This document shows, piece after piece, positions 34,538 through 42,714 of a stretch of 64,000 nt of DNA. Location of the stretch: contig NZ_FOXU01000008.1 of the NCBI RefSeq assembly GCF_900115805.1, positions 62,001 to 126,000 of the forward strand. The letters run 5' to 3'. The notes below the pieces were generated by a model. The model was not told where the DNA came from and did no database searches. It saw only the letters and a list, made by a program, of their open reading frames with translations. The position numbers and the translations under genes are program-made. The stretch is from Psychrobacillus psychrotolerans (GTDB lineage Bacteria; Bacillota; Bacilli; Bacillales_A; Planococcaceae). Within the stretch, counting starts at the first letter, position 1; the number at the start of each line of letters is the position of its first letter.

Positions 34538-35431
34538 ATGAAAAAGATAATAGGATTAGTAGGAATTGCAGGAGTGATGCTTTTAAGTGCTTGTTCGAAT
34601 TCAGATGAAGCATTAGTAATTAGTGGGAAGCCGTGGACGGAACAATTTATACTCCCACAAATTTTAGGCCAATATATTGAGGAAAAAACAGATATTGATG
34701 TGGAATATAAGGAAGGTCTAGGAGAAGTAGCAATTATGACTCCCGCTTTGGAAAAAGGTGATATTGATCTTTATGTTGAGTACACTGGCACAGGCTTAAA
34801 GGATGTTTTAAAAGAAGAATCTGAAGTAGGAGAAAGCTCAGATAGTGTATTAGAAAAAGTAAGGAAAGGCTATGAGGAAAAGTTTGAGGCTACTTGGTTA
34901 AGTCCACTTGGATTTGAAAATACGTATACACTAGCTTATACAAAGGATAATGAGTACAATGCAGAAACTTACTCAGAATTGGTAGAAGCTTCTAAAACTG
35001 GTGGTATGGTATTTGGGGCCCCTCATGCATTTTATGAAAGAAAAGGAGACGGCTTTGATGATTTAATAAATACATATCCATTTGTATTTTCTGAAACGCA
35101 AAGTCTAGATCCTAATGTTATGTATGAAGCATTGAAAAACGGAGACGTCGATGTTATACCTGCCTTTACGACTGATGGACGTATCGAACGATTTGACTTG
35201 CAAACGACAACGGATGATTTAGGATTTTTCCCTAAATATGATGCAGCTCCAGTCGTACGTATGGATGCTTTACAAAAGTTTCCAGAGCTTGAGGACGTGC
35301 TAAACGAGTTAGCGGGTAAAATATCCGAAGAGGATATGTTGATGATGAATGCGAGAGTTGACATTGATGGAGATAAACCCGAAGATGTAGCACACGACTT
35401 TTTAGTGGAAAAAGGATTAATAGAAAAATAA
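34538..35431 (+). CDS. Osmoprotectant-binding lipoprotein (OpuCC/OpuBC-like)
   Basis: A 297-aa lipoprotein (lipobox LLSAC, Cys20) that binds a quaternary amine outside the membrane. Conserved stretches are GKPWTEQFILPQILGQYIE (about 31-49), GDIDLYVEYTGTGL (about 74-87) and DVIPAFTTDGRI. It starts 4 bp after the permease stop and closes the operon. The ligand (betaine, choline, carnitine or ectoine) is not decidable. Confidence 0.9.
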   Translation: MKKIIGLVGIAGVMLLSACSNSDEALVISGKPWTEQFILPQILGQYIEEKTDIDVEYKEGLGEVAIMTPALEKGDIDLYVEYTGTGLKDVLKEESEVGESSDSVLEKVRKGYEEKFEATWLSPLGFENTYTLAYTKDNEYNAETYSELVEASKTGGMVFGAPHAFYERKGDGFDDLINTYPFVFSETQSLDPNVMYEALKNGDVDVIPAFTTDGRIERFDLQTTTDDLGFFPKYDAAPVVRMDALQKFPELEDVLNELAGKISEEDMLMMNARVDIDGDKPEDVAHDFLVEKGLIEK

Positions 35432-35468
35432 AAAACACCCGGTTCTAGTTTTCTAGAATCGGGTGAAG
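35432..35468. terminator. Convergent terminator
   Basis: CACCCGGTTCTAG pairs with CTAGAATCGGGTG. The run of As at the left gives a T tract on the minus strand, so it serves queT best and the ABC operon less well. Confidence 0.8.
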
Positions 35469-35472
35469 TTAT

Positions 35473-35955
35473 TTAGATTAGCGTCTTAAAATTCAATCGT
35501 TTATCTAAAGCGATAATAATCGGAATACCGACAGCTAATACGGTGAACTCACCAGCTGCAACGGTTAACCATGTATAGAAGAATGGGAAATCTAGCGCAA
35601 GCATTAGTTCAAATGCGATAATACACATGGTAAATGTAAAGAGCACTGTATTAATAACCATGCGTGCTATGTTTCCTTTTACATATTTAGTCGCCAAAAT
35701 CGTTAGCGATAACGTAATGATGGAATGTGCTACTCCAAATATTAGGTCATAAGCGGCCATTGGAGAGAACATATTTGTTATAAATACTCCTAATACAATA
35801 CCAAAAAAGTATTTTTTATTAAATACGATTAAGTGATTGAACATCTCCGCAATACGAAACTGTACTGCACCAAATGCAAAAGGAGCCACTAGTAGAGATA
35901 CCGCGACATAAAGAGCGGCAATAACACCAGTTACTGCTATAGTCTTTGTTTTCAT
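35473..35955 (-). CDS. queT: Queuosine precursor transporter QueT
   Basis: A 160-aa integral membrane protein, the substrate-binding S component of an ECF-type importer for a queuosine precursor. Five or so membrane segments are visible, with the family motif VQFRIAEMFNHLIVF (about 31-45) and AAYDLIFGVAHS. A preQ1-I riboswitch overlaps its RBS, supporting the substrate assignment. The energising ECF ATPases are not in this window. Confidence 0.93.
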   Translation of the reverse strand: MKTKTIAVTGVIAALYVAVSLLVAPFAFGAVQFRIAEMFNHLIVFNKKYFFGIVLGVFITNMFSPMAAYDLIFGVAHSIITLSLTILATKYVKGNIARMVINTVLFTFTMCIIAFELMLALDFPFFYTWLTVAAGEFTVLAVGIPIIIALDKRLNFKTLI

Positions 35956-35964
35956 TATTCATTT

Positions 35965-36002
35965 CTCCTTAGTTTTTTTCCGTGGGAGGTTCTCGAACCA
36001 CG
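35965..36002 (-). ncRNA. preQ1-I riboswitch
   Basis: On the minus strand CGTGGTTC closes with CTCCCACG, followed by GAAAAAAACTAAGGAG. This is the compact preQ1-I aptamer, in which the A-rich tail folds back and the AAGGAG ribosome site of queT is captured in the pseudoknot. Translational control by preQ1 is expected. Confidence 0.9.
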
Positions 36003-36121
36003 TTAGTTTTCACAAACAGTTATTCTATGCGAATAGCTATCAACTGTCAAGGGAATCTTTAATATATGAATCTTAGTGTCCTATGGTAGAATCATGCAAA
36101 GTACGAAAAGGAAGGTTTTAT

Positions 36122-37324
36122 ATGAGAAAGATCACATTTTTAGTAAGTCTATGTATAGCCATTTTGCTTAGTGGCTGTACATTCAATCAGCAACCAGATA
36201 AAACAATACAAGCATCACAAGTGCCAGTGGAACCTGGAGACAAAATGAAGGTTCATTTTATAAATGTAGAGCAAGGGGATTCAATATTAGTACAATCGCC
36301 AAACGGAAAAAATTTGTTAGTAGATGGGGGGACAAAAGATGCTGGAAAAGATGTAGTAAATTATCTACGAAAACACGGGGTTGAGAAGCTCGATTATGTT
36401 GTGGCAACCCATCCAGATGCCGATCATATCGGAGGCCTACATTCCGTGTTGAATTCTATATCTATAAAAAAATTCGTGGACTCTGGAAAAACACATACTT
36501 CTCAAACGTATGAGGAAATGTTACAGCTTATATTAGACAAAAATATACCATTCATCGTGCCAAAAACTGGCGATACGATTCCTCTAGATGAGGAGTTAGA
36601 TATCTCTGTCATACATATGGGAGACAAATCAGCTGATAATAATGAAGCATCTATAGTATTAAAATTATCTTACGGAGAAACTTCCTTTTTATTGATGGGA
36701 GATGCAGATATCAGGGTAGAGAAAGACATACTAGAAGAGACGAATGTTAAAGCAACCGTTTTGAAAGCAGGACATCATGGTTCGGACACTAGTAGCTCGC
36801 AAGATTTTATAGAAGCAGTAAATCCAGAGGTTACCATTTTAAGTTATGGAAAAGATAATTCCTATGGTCATCCAAATGCAGAGGTGAAGTCAAGACTGGA
36901 GCGGATAAGTTCACAATTATATGCCACAGCAATAGTTGGTAATATAGTAGTGGAAACAGATGGAGTAGATTATAACGTAATAACAAATGGTAATGTTGGG
37001 CCAACTGAAATTGCTAATACGGAAGTCATAGGTATTAATATTTCTAGTAAAGACCTTAGAGGCGAAATAGTAGGAATTACCAACTCTGGTGAGTCAGCTG
37101 TTAATTTAGAAGAATGGCATTTAGTTTCCGTAGCTGGTAATCAAACATTTAAGTTTCCGAACATTAGCTTGCAAGCAGGGAAAACAATATACGTCACAAG
37201 TGGACCCAAAGCAAAAGAGGACGCTGGCTATTTGAAATGGACTACTACGCAAATGTGGAGAAATGATGGGGATGCAGCTATATTATTAAATAACAAAGGA
37301 GAGATTGTGAGTGAATTCGAATAA
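36122..37324 (+). CDS. Metallo-beta-lactamase lipoprotein with lamin-tail domain (ComEC C-terminal-like)
   Basis: A 400-aa lipoprotein (lipobox LLSGC, Cys19). The MBL hydrolase domain (about 42-290) resembles the ComEC C-terminal part: HFINVEQGDSILV, metal site THPDADH (96-102), LLMGDAD and AGHHGSDTSSS. A lamin-tail domain follows (about 305-400; IVGITNSGESAVNLEEWHLVS). Together with DUF3006 this forms a common Gram-positive module, perhaps an extracellular nuclease or phosphodiesterase. ATG 36122 follows AAGGAAGG. Its end overlaps the DUF3006 gene by 14 bp. Confidence 0.88.
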   Translation: MRKITFLVSLCIAILLSGCTFNQQPDKTIQASQVPVEPGDKMKVHFINVEQGDSILVQSPNGKNLLVDGGTKDAGKDVVNYLRKHGVEKLDYVVATHPDADHIGGLHSVLNSISIKKFVDSGKTHTSQTYEEMLQLILDKNIPFIVPKTGDTIPLDEELDISVIHMGDKSADNNEASIVLKLSYGETSFLLMGDADIRVEKDILEETNVKATVLKAGHHGSDTSSSQDFIEAVNPEVTILSYGKDNSYGHPNAEVKSRLERISSQLYATAIVGNIVVETDGVDYNVITNGNVGPTEIANTEVIGINISSKDLRGEIVGITNSGESAVNLEEWHLVSVAGNQTFKFPNISLQAGKTIYVTSGPKAKEDAGYLKWTTTQMWRNDGDAAILLNNKGEIVSEFE

Positions 37325-37556
37325 ATATACGCTCGATCGTTTTGAAGGAGATTATGCAGTCTTTTTAAAAACTCCAAATGAAACAGAAATCCTTCAAATT
37401 CTCTGTTCTGATATAAAAGTTAAACTAAAACAAGGGGACATAGTGAACATTTCATCAATAGAAGATAAGTATGAAATCGAACCTCTTGTGGAAGAAACAA
37501 CTAATCAGAAGGAAAAGGTTCGTCGATTACTGGAACAGCTAAAAGAAAGAAGCTGA
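37311..37556 (+). CDS. DUF3006 family protein
   Basis: An 81-aa small protein with the DUF3006 pattern: a beta-rich start YTLDRFEGDYAVFL (about 6-19), a central KLKQGDIVNIS, and a charged C-terminal helix. The GTG start lies inside the MBL gene. DUF3006 genes regularly follow MBL-fold genes of this type; the role is unknown. A UUCG-loop terminator follows. Confidence 0.85.
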   Translation: MNSNKYTLDRFEGDYAVFLKTPNETEILQILCSDIKVKLKQGDIVNISSIEDKYEIEPLVEETTNQKEKVRRLLEQLKERS

Positions 37557-37601
37557 CTGGAGTTTGACAATATTATAATTGCCTTTCTGTAGTTTAAGAT
37601 C

Positions 37602-37630
37602 AAAGAGTTGCTTCGGCAACTCTTTTTTTG
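37602..37630 (+). terminator. UUCG-tetraloop terminator
   Basis: AAAGAGTTGC-TTCG-GCAACTCTTT, then more Ts. Confidence 0.92.
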
Positions 37631-37783
37631 TAGGTTATGTTAAAAGATAAAGGGTGATTTAAAATGTACTTAAAAATGAGTTGGGATATGTTTCTCAAGT
37701 ACATTTTATATTGCTGTCCTTTTTTACTAAAGCACCTGTTAGTTGTATAACACTTACGACTAACTCCTAATATTTCTGTTCTG

Positions 37784-37993
37784 CTAAAGTCCCTGTTTTT
37801 CCAATAACTTCTTAAAAATCTTTATTATTAATATCCCAGCTATCCCTATTATTCCTCCTACAAGACCAGCTATAATTACAGTAACAATTTCGCCCCAATA
37901 AACCTCTTCGTTCTTCCATAAACTTTTTGCAATTACCACGATTATTATTACAAACATAAATGAGAACCACGATTTAAATTGCCTTTTAGTCAC
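37784..37993 (-). CDS. Small membrane protein, 69 aa
   Basis: Two hydrophobic segments (about 9-23 and 33-58, the second Gly/Ile-rich) with basic ends (MTKRQFK; KIFKKLLEK). I do not recognise it. The GTG start is preceded by AAGGGGGGAA at a good distance. It lies in an accessory stretch with another tiny membrane frame upstream on the same strand. Confidence 0.6.
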   Translation of the reverse strand: MTKRQFKSWFSFMFVIIIVVIAKSLWKNEEVYWGEIVTVIIAGLVGGIIGIAGILIIKIFKKLLEKQGL

Positions 37994-38069
37994 TATTTCC
38001 CCCCTTAAGATGGCCTTGTTTAACTAAAGTTAAGGTACATTACTTCACAAACACGGTAAATTTTGAGAG

Positions 38070-38255
38070 TTATTCTCCACTTTTATGTCTATTATCTCCC
38101 ATCAAATAGATGTTGGAACTTTCTCCTGGTTTTGCATTTGAATTAATTGGATTCTGATTATTGTTACTAATTTTATTATTTCTTCTGTCAACTAATAAAG
38201 CAAAGGTGATAATAACAAAAAGAATAATAAGAACTATTAACCAAATCTTATTTAT
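38070..38255 (-). CDS. Possible tiny membrane protein without a standard start codon
   Basis: A frame of about 61 codons with one strong hydrophobic segment (LIVLIILFVIITFALLV) followed by a polar Asn/Ser/Lys tail. AAAGGAG lies just upstream at 38258-38264, but the next in-frame codons are ATA, AAT, AAG and ATT, so no ATG/GTG/TTG start is seen. It could use a rare AUA or AUU start, or be a decayed gene. Same-strand neighbour of the 69-aa membrane protein. Confidence 0.4.
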   Translation of the reverse strand: MNKIWLIVLIILFVIITFALLVDRRNNKISNNNQNPINSNAKPGESSNIYLMGDNRHKSGE

Positions 38256-38314
38256 CTCTCCTTTATTTACAGTATATTCGAACTCTTGAAACCTACAATC
38301 TTTTTAAAGGATTT

Positions 38315-38390
38315 TCTTCTTCAACTAACCCGCTTCGTTAATTCAATAAGAAAAAAGCTTTACTCCTTTTTGAAGTAAAGCACCCGTTAG
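38315..38390 (-). repeat. Terminator-like dispersed element, copy 1
   Basis: On the minus strand: GGTGCTTTACTTCAAAAAGG, AGTAAAGC and a T run, then ATTGAATTA...TTAGTTGAA. A second copy with the same order lies on the plus strand at 42715-42783. The first hairpin (GCTTTACT/AGTAAAGC) ends the minus-strand gene at 38387. Confidence 0.65.
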
Positions 38391-38734
38391 TACAGTTCCT
38401 TATTTTCATGTCTTTTTGCGAATGTAGAAGGCTTAAAAGAAACTTTATATTTTCCTTCAAGTTCCTTCTTTACTTTTTCTGTTAGCTTTAATCCTTGTTT
38501 ATTATGTACCTCTTCAAGTTCAATACCATTAGGAACTATTCCATCATTAGCCCAATCAATCCACTCACCATATTTCGATATCCATTCTACTAATTCTGAC
38601 CTTAATTTATTTGAAATCGGAACATATGTAATTTCAAAGTTACATAGACATTTATTGCACCATATAGCATCAGCACCGATGTCTGCTTCTACCCTTAAAT
38701 CATATGTTACATCACATGTACATAACTCTATCAT
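38387..38734 (-). CDS. Hypothetical protein with paired cysteines
   Basis: A 115-aa protein, unknown to me. The N-terminal third has a C-T-C ... C-N-K-C-L-C arrangement (about residues 5-31) that could form a zinc ribbon or knuckle. The rest is polar with WISKYGEWIDWANDGIVPNG and a Lys/Glu-rich helix. No membrane segment. The RBS is weak. Confidence 0.55.
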   Translation of the reverse strand: MIELCTCDVTYDLRVEADIGADAIWCNKCLCNFEITYVPISNKLRSELVEWISKYGEWIDWANDGIVPNGIELEEVHNKQGLKLTEKVKKELEGKYKVSFKPSTFAKRHENKELY

Positions 38735-38961
38735 ATTATTTTTCGTCTCCCCGCCCCTTTAGTTCAATAAGTACGTTTACATAACAACAGACATGTAATG
38801 ATACTTGGTTCTAGATGCCATTTGGAGAGTAGTTGTATAGGTGGCGATTTGCAGAACAATCTAAAATCGTTCCATGCAAAGATCTCAAATATGGGTCTTA
38901 GTCTAAGCCTCTTTATTAATTAAACATATCCTTTACTATACCCTAAGAAGGGAGGTGAAAA

Positions 38962-39078
38962 GTGTTAAATCCAATGCATTTTAGTGTAGGACATCAAATG
39001 TTTCCCGGTTTTAGACCCCAATTTTTTCCCCGTTTTGAAAACGAAAGGTTTCCCGGGTTGAACGAGATAAGTAAATAG
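38962..39078 (+). CDS. Short Phe/Pro-rich ORF, 38 aa
   Basis: A small gene with a near-ideal AAGGGAGGTGAAAA ribosome site and GTG start. The product is rich in Phe, Pro, Gly and Arg (HQMFPGFRPQFFPRF, then ENERFPG) and has no signal peptide. A terminator follows at 39158. It lies just before the cotG-like/cotH locus, so a spore-surface role is conceivable, but that is inference from position only. Confidence 0.55.
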   Translation: MLNPMHFSVGHQMFPGFRPQFFPRFENERFPGLNEISK

Positions 39079-39157
39079 GCTACATTGATTTAAACAATTC
39101 TGATAGACGCTATGTAATACACAACGATAACAAGTCATCCAGAAGAATATACATAAA

Positions 39158-39205
39158 AGGAAAGATCAGTCGGACCCCACCCCCAACTGACCTTTCATTT
39201 TTCTT
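39158..39205 (+). terminator. Terminator hairpin
   Basis: AAAG-A-TCAGT pairs with ACTGA-C-CTTT around a C-rich loop, followed by a T-rich run. Confidence 0.65.
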
Positions 39206-39348
39206 TCGACCTTGAACTTTGATAGGAATAACACAAAAAAAGTTAACTAGTAAGAACTAGTTACTTTATAATACGGTTCCACTCAATAGTACATTGAAGT
39301 ACTTAAAGTGACAGACTCTTCAGATAGCGGAAATGGTCTCGAAGTTTT

Positions 39349-39711
39349 TTAAAATAACAAGTCATTCCAAAAGGAGTTCCTATTCGAGCGTCGTTGGTTT
39401 CGCGAAGTTCGACGTTGGTTGCTCGTGCGTCGTTGATTTCGAGAAGTTCGACGTTGGTTGCTCGTGCGTCGTTGATTTCGAGAAGTTCGACGTTGGTTGC
39501 TCGTGCGTCGTTGATTTCGAGAAGTTCGACGTTGGTTGCTCGTGCGTCGTTGGTTTCGAGAAGTTCGACGTTGGTTGCTCGTGCGTTGTTGGTTTCGCGA
39601 AGTACGACGTCTCCTGCTCGTGCATCGTTCGTTACTAATAGGATCCTGATGCATGAAGTGACCTAACCCTGAGTTGTTAGCCATTTCTACTGCATTCTGT
39701 ATAAGTGACAT
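39349..39711 (-). CDS. CotG-like spore coat protein with 13-residue repeats
   Basis: A 120-aa, extremely basic protein. A normal N-terminus (MSLIQNAVEMANNSGLGHFM, about 1-30) is followed by five tandem 13-residue repeats of RRTSRNQ-RRTSNQ (about 35-99), a partial sixth, and a short tail NSFWNDLLF. The 13-residue period and Ser/Arg character match B. subtilis CotG, a coat protein phosphorylated on Ser by CotH. It is divergent from cotH here, which is the expected partner arrangement. AAAGGAGG selects the ATG at 39711. A sigma-K-like promoter lies upstream. The best name is CotG-like; sequence identity is in composition and period, not in detail. Confidence 0.8.
   Translation of the reverse strand: MSLIQNAVEMANNSGLGHFMHQDPISNERCTSRRRRTSRNQQRTSNQRRTSRNQRRTSNQRRTSRNQRRTSNQRRTSRNQRRTSNQRRTSRNQRRTSNQRRTSRNQRRSNRNSFWNDLLF
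39390..39610. repeat. 39-bp tandem repeats inside the CotG-like gene
   Basis: The unit CGACGTTGGTTGCTCGTGCG plus 19 bp repeats five times with very few differences. Because 39 is a multiple of three, several frames on both strands stay open; only the minus-strand frame has an RBS. Confidence 0.9.
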
Positions 39712-39807
39712 ATTCAAACCTCCTTTCAACTTTATTAGAGAAAGAAGGTAGATTCCTTTTTCAAAAAAAATCAAACCCATGCCTCTGCACTTTTCTTTCC
39801 CTTATCG

Positions 39808-39834
39808 TAATATATGAGGTTGTACTAAAGATGT
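39808..39834 (-). promoter_or_regulatory. Sigma-K-like promoter of the CotG-like gene
   Basis: On the minus strand AC, a 16-bp spacer and CATATATTA match the mother-cell sigma-K consensus (AC - N16/17 - CATANNNTA). It lies about 97 bp before the ATG. Confidence 0.6.
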
Positions 39835-39945
39835 TAGAGACAATCGCGTAGTTTTCGATAGTAAAATATTAACTCTATATCTTTTTGTGGAATCTTACAT
39901 TTTTGTTTTATACGAATAATTTAAAAATGAAAGGAAAGAATTCGC

Positions 39946-41037
39946 GTGGATAACGGCATAATAATACCTGATTATCAGCTTTTTATTCATCCTTTAGATT
40001 TAAGTGAACTTCGGAAAGATATATGGTGTGACGATCCTATCTCTGCCAAGCTAACGATTAACAAAAGAAAGTATGATATTGATATCGCCTATCGTGGCTC
40101 CCATATCCGGGATTTTCGAAAGAAGTCGTATCACATTTCGTTTAATAAGCCAAGTACTTATAGAAATACCAAAGAAATTCATATCAACGCAGAATATAAA
40201 GATCCTTCTCTATTAAGAAATAAACTATCGCTCGATTTTTTCAATGAAATAGGGTGCTTATCGCCAAAGTCCCAATTTGTAAATATGAAATTGAATGGGA
40301 AAAATGAGGGGCTTTATTTGGAATTAGAATCGGTGGATGAGCATTTCCTTAAGAATAGACAACTACCGCAAGGACCAATATTCTATGCGGTTGATGGCGA
40401 TGCTAACTTTTCGTTGATGAGTGATCTTGATAAAGAAGTAAAGAAATCACTTAAGGTTGGCTATGAACTAAAATATGGGACAGAACAAGATGAATTTTAT
40501 TTACAAGAAATGATTATTAAAATTAATACTATTCCAAGAGCTGAGTTTGAAAATGAAATTGTGAAATACCTCAATGTTGATCAGTATCTTCGTTGGTTGG
40601 CTGGCGTTGTTTTCACTCAAAATTTTGATGGTTTTGTTCATAATTACGCATTATACCAAAATAGCGAAACTAGGCTATTCGAAGTCATTCCGTGGGATTA
40701 CGATGCAACATGGGGAAGGGATGTAAACGGGAAAGTGATGGAGGAAGACTATTTACGAATCGAAGGATTTAATACGCTTACCGCAAGAATTCTCGACGTA
40801 AAAACATTTCGACATCAATACAAAAACTTACTAGAAGTCATTTTAAACAACCAATTTAATGTAGACTATTTGAAACCGAAAATACAAGGTATGCATGATT
40901 TAATAAGACCTTATATTCAAAAAGATCCTTATAAAAAAGACGATATCCATTTATTTGATAAGGAACCAGAGTATATATTGGATTTTATTGAAGCACGGGC
41001 GAAATATATTAGAGGGAAATTAGATTCATTAGATTAA
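39946..41037 (+). CDS. cotH: Spore coat protein kinase CotH
   Basis: A 363-aa protein, the same length class as B. subtilis CotH (362 aa), an atypical kinase that phosphorylates CotG and CotB during outer-coat assembly. Landmarks: the early RG-H-I-R-x-x-x-K-K-S-Y-H stretch (about 50-62), GKNEGLYLELESVDEHF (about 120-136), FDGFVHNYALYQN (about 227-239) and the active-site WDYDATWG (about 250-257). The start is GTG after AAAGGAAAG. It is divergent from the CotG-like gene. Confidence 0.93.
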   Translation: MDNGIIIPDYQLFIHPLDLSELRKDIWCDDPISAKLTINKRKYDIDIAYRGSHIRDFRKKSYHISFNKPSTYRNTKEIHINAEYKDPSLLRNKLSLDFFNEIGCLSPKSQFVNMKLNGKNEGLYLELESVDEHFLKNRQLPQGPIFYAVDGDANFSLMSDLDKEVKKSLKVGYELKYGTEQDEFYLQEMIIKINTIPRAEFENEIVKYLNVDQYLRWLAGVVFTQNFDGFVHNYALYQNSETRLFEVIPWDYDATWGRDVNGKVMEEDYLRIEGFNTLTARILDVKTFRHQYKNLLEVILNNQFNVDYLKPKIQGMHDLIRPYIQKDPYKKDDIHLFDKEPEYILDFIEARAKYIRGKLDSLD

Positions 41038-41040
41038 GTT

Positions 41041-41462
41041 GTTGCATCATCTTACCCTCTTTCCATGTGGTAAGGGGGTTGTTGTCGCTTGAATTAGCAC
41101 ACAATTATCTGTACTTTAAATATAGTAAGATCGTTTAAGTGGTGTTCTTCTTATGTGGTCTTTTATTTTAGTTACTGTTCATCAGCTAAGCGAATTACAC
41201 GGAGATTGTCCCGTGTAATAGTGAAGTCATTTTAGCTTCCTTTCTTCAACTAAACTGCCCCGTTAGTTTAAGTGAACGCTTTCACAATCTAACATTTATA
41301 TTAACATACGTATCAGAACGGGAAACCCATTCCTTATTCATTAAAATCAATCCGAGCCCTTAATATAGCCTTTTTGATCTTAAGATGCCGGGTATTGAAG
41401 AAGGGATTATCTATTATTTGTAGAACTAATTACTATTACTTTTTTCTGAAAGGAGCATGTGG
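41041..41462. other. Intergenic region with hairpins and a repeat fragment
   Basis: CTTACC/GGTAAG at about 41051-41077 could terminate cotH. AATTACACGG/CCGTGTAAT forms a second hairpin near 41190-41220. A fragment CTTCAACTAAACTGCCCCGTTAG (two blocks, 41246-41268) resembles the ends of the dispersed elements at 38315 and 42715. No gene is seen. Confidence 0.45.
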
Positions 41463-42161
41463 ATGAGACAAATAATTGCTCTTGGTGGTGGTGGCTTTTC
41501 GATGGAACCAGATAATCCCTTGTTAGATTTGTATATATTGGAACAAGCAAAGAAAGTTAATCCGCAAATTTGCTTTATCCCTACTGCAAGTGGGGATTCT
41601 GAAAGTTATATATCAAGGTATTATAACTTTTTTAACCAACAAGATTGTAAACCATCCCATTTATCATTATTTGCACCTCCGACAAGGGATCTGGAGAGCT
41701 TTATTTTAGAGAAAGACATACTTTATGTTGGTGGAGGAAATACTAAAAACCTTTTAGCCTTGTGGAAAGAATGGAGTTTAGACGACATTTTAAGAAAAGC
41801 GTGGAATCAAGGCGTTATTTTGGCAGGGTTAAGTGCAGGTTCCATTTGTTGGTTTGAAGAAGGGATTACTGACTCGTATGGGGATGGACTTGAACCAATA
41901 AAATGTTTGGGTTTTTTAAACGGGAGTAATTGTCCGCATTACGATGGAGAAATAGAAAGAAGAGCTGCATATCACAAACTTATGGAATCCCAAAAAATAA
42001 AATCAGGCATTGCGACAGATGATGGGGTTGCTATTCATTACAAGGAACAAGGAATTAGTAAAATAGTAAGCTCTCGGCCTAACGCTAAGGCGTATAGTGT
42101 TTCCTTCGAAACTAAGGTTATAGAGACAGAACTTCAAACAGAATTTTTAGGCTCTTATTGA
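41463..42161 (+). CDS. Peptidase S51 family (PepE/cyanophycinase-like)
   Basis: A 232-aa cytoplasmic protein of the class I glutamine-amidotransferase-like fold. The nucleophile Ser124 lies in GLSAGSICWF, with FIPTASGDS near 40 and YVGGGNTKNLLALW near 88-101. A likely His is in CPHYDGE. Such enzymes are Asp-specific dipeptidases or related peptidases. An ATG at 41457 is too close to AAAGGAG; ATG 41463 is used. Confidence 0.87.
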   Translation: MRQIIALGGGGFSMEPDNPLLDLYILEQAKKVNPQICFIPTASGDSESYISRYYNFFNQQDCKPSHLSLFAPPTRDLESFILEKDILYVGGGNTKNLLALWKEWSLDDILRKAWNQGVILAGLSAGSICWFEEGITDSYGDGLEPIKCLGFLNGSNCPHYDGEIERRAAYHKLMESQKIKSGIATDDGVAIHYKEQGISKIVSSRPNAKAYSVSFETKVIETELQTEFLGSY

Positions 42162-42224
42162 AATACCGCCGTGCTTTACCAGAACAAGGCTGTAATGAAT
42201 TGGCTAACAGACGGAGGAATTCAA

Positions 42225-42704
42225 TTGAAAAAATGTATACTGCTAATTTTATTTAGCTTCACCTTAATCTTATCTGCTTGTTCTCAAGCTGAAGAGGACA
42301 CACAGGAATATTTAGGGGTAATTGGTGAAGGAAAAGCTTTTGGTTATGAGTACACCGTTACAAAAGAACAAAACAATAAATTTTCTTGGAAGATTGGATA
42401 CAAAGGAGATATATCTATTATTAAAGAGAGTGATGCCAATAAAAAGGATTTAATAAATTTTATGTATGCTGTAAATGATAGTAAATTAGTATTAGTAAAA
42501 CTAATTACATCTTTATCCTACTTTTTAATCGTTATTATCACAACTGTTATCCTCTTTAAGAAAGATAGAAAAATACTTAAAGATAGCGGAATTATTATAT
42601 CTATATTTGCTGCTATTGCAATATATATTGCCTTCCAAGCATCATTTGATTTAATTAGTTTATTACAAAATACAAAGTACTATTACTTGACACTAACTAA
42701 TTGA
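42225..42704 (+). CDS. Hypothetical lipoprotein with C-terminal membrane segments
   Basis: A 159-aa protein with a lipobox (LSAC, about Cys17), a small polar domain (about 20-90), then two hydrophobic segments (about 92-112 and 121-141). A lipoprotein that also carries C-terminal membrane spans is unusual. TTG 42225 follows GGAGG by 7 bp; the longer ATG frame has no RBS. Family not recognised. Confidence 0.6.
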   Translation: MKKCILLILFSFTLILSACSQAEEDTQEYLGVIGEGKAFGYEYTVTKEQNNKFSWKIGYKGDISIIKESDANKKDLINFMYAVNDSKLVLVKLITSLSYFLIVIITTVILFKKDRKILKDSGIIISIFAAIAIYIAFQASFDLISLLQNTKYYYLTLTN

Positions 42705-42714
42705 GCTATTGGTT

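Noticed and set aside
39333..39666. Long plus-strand frames with repeated Cys/Val/Asp or Ser/Arg/Leu content
   Set aside because: They are shadows of the 39-bp repeats of the CotG-like gene; no ribosome site, and the minus-strand frame has AAAGGAGG and an ATG.
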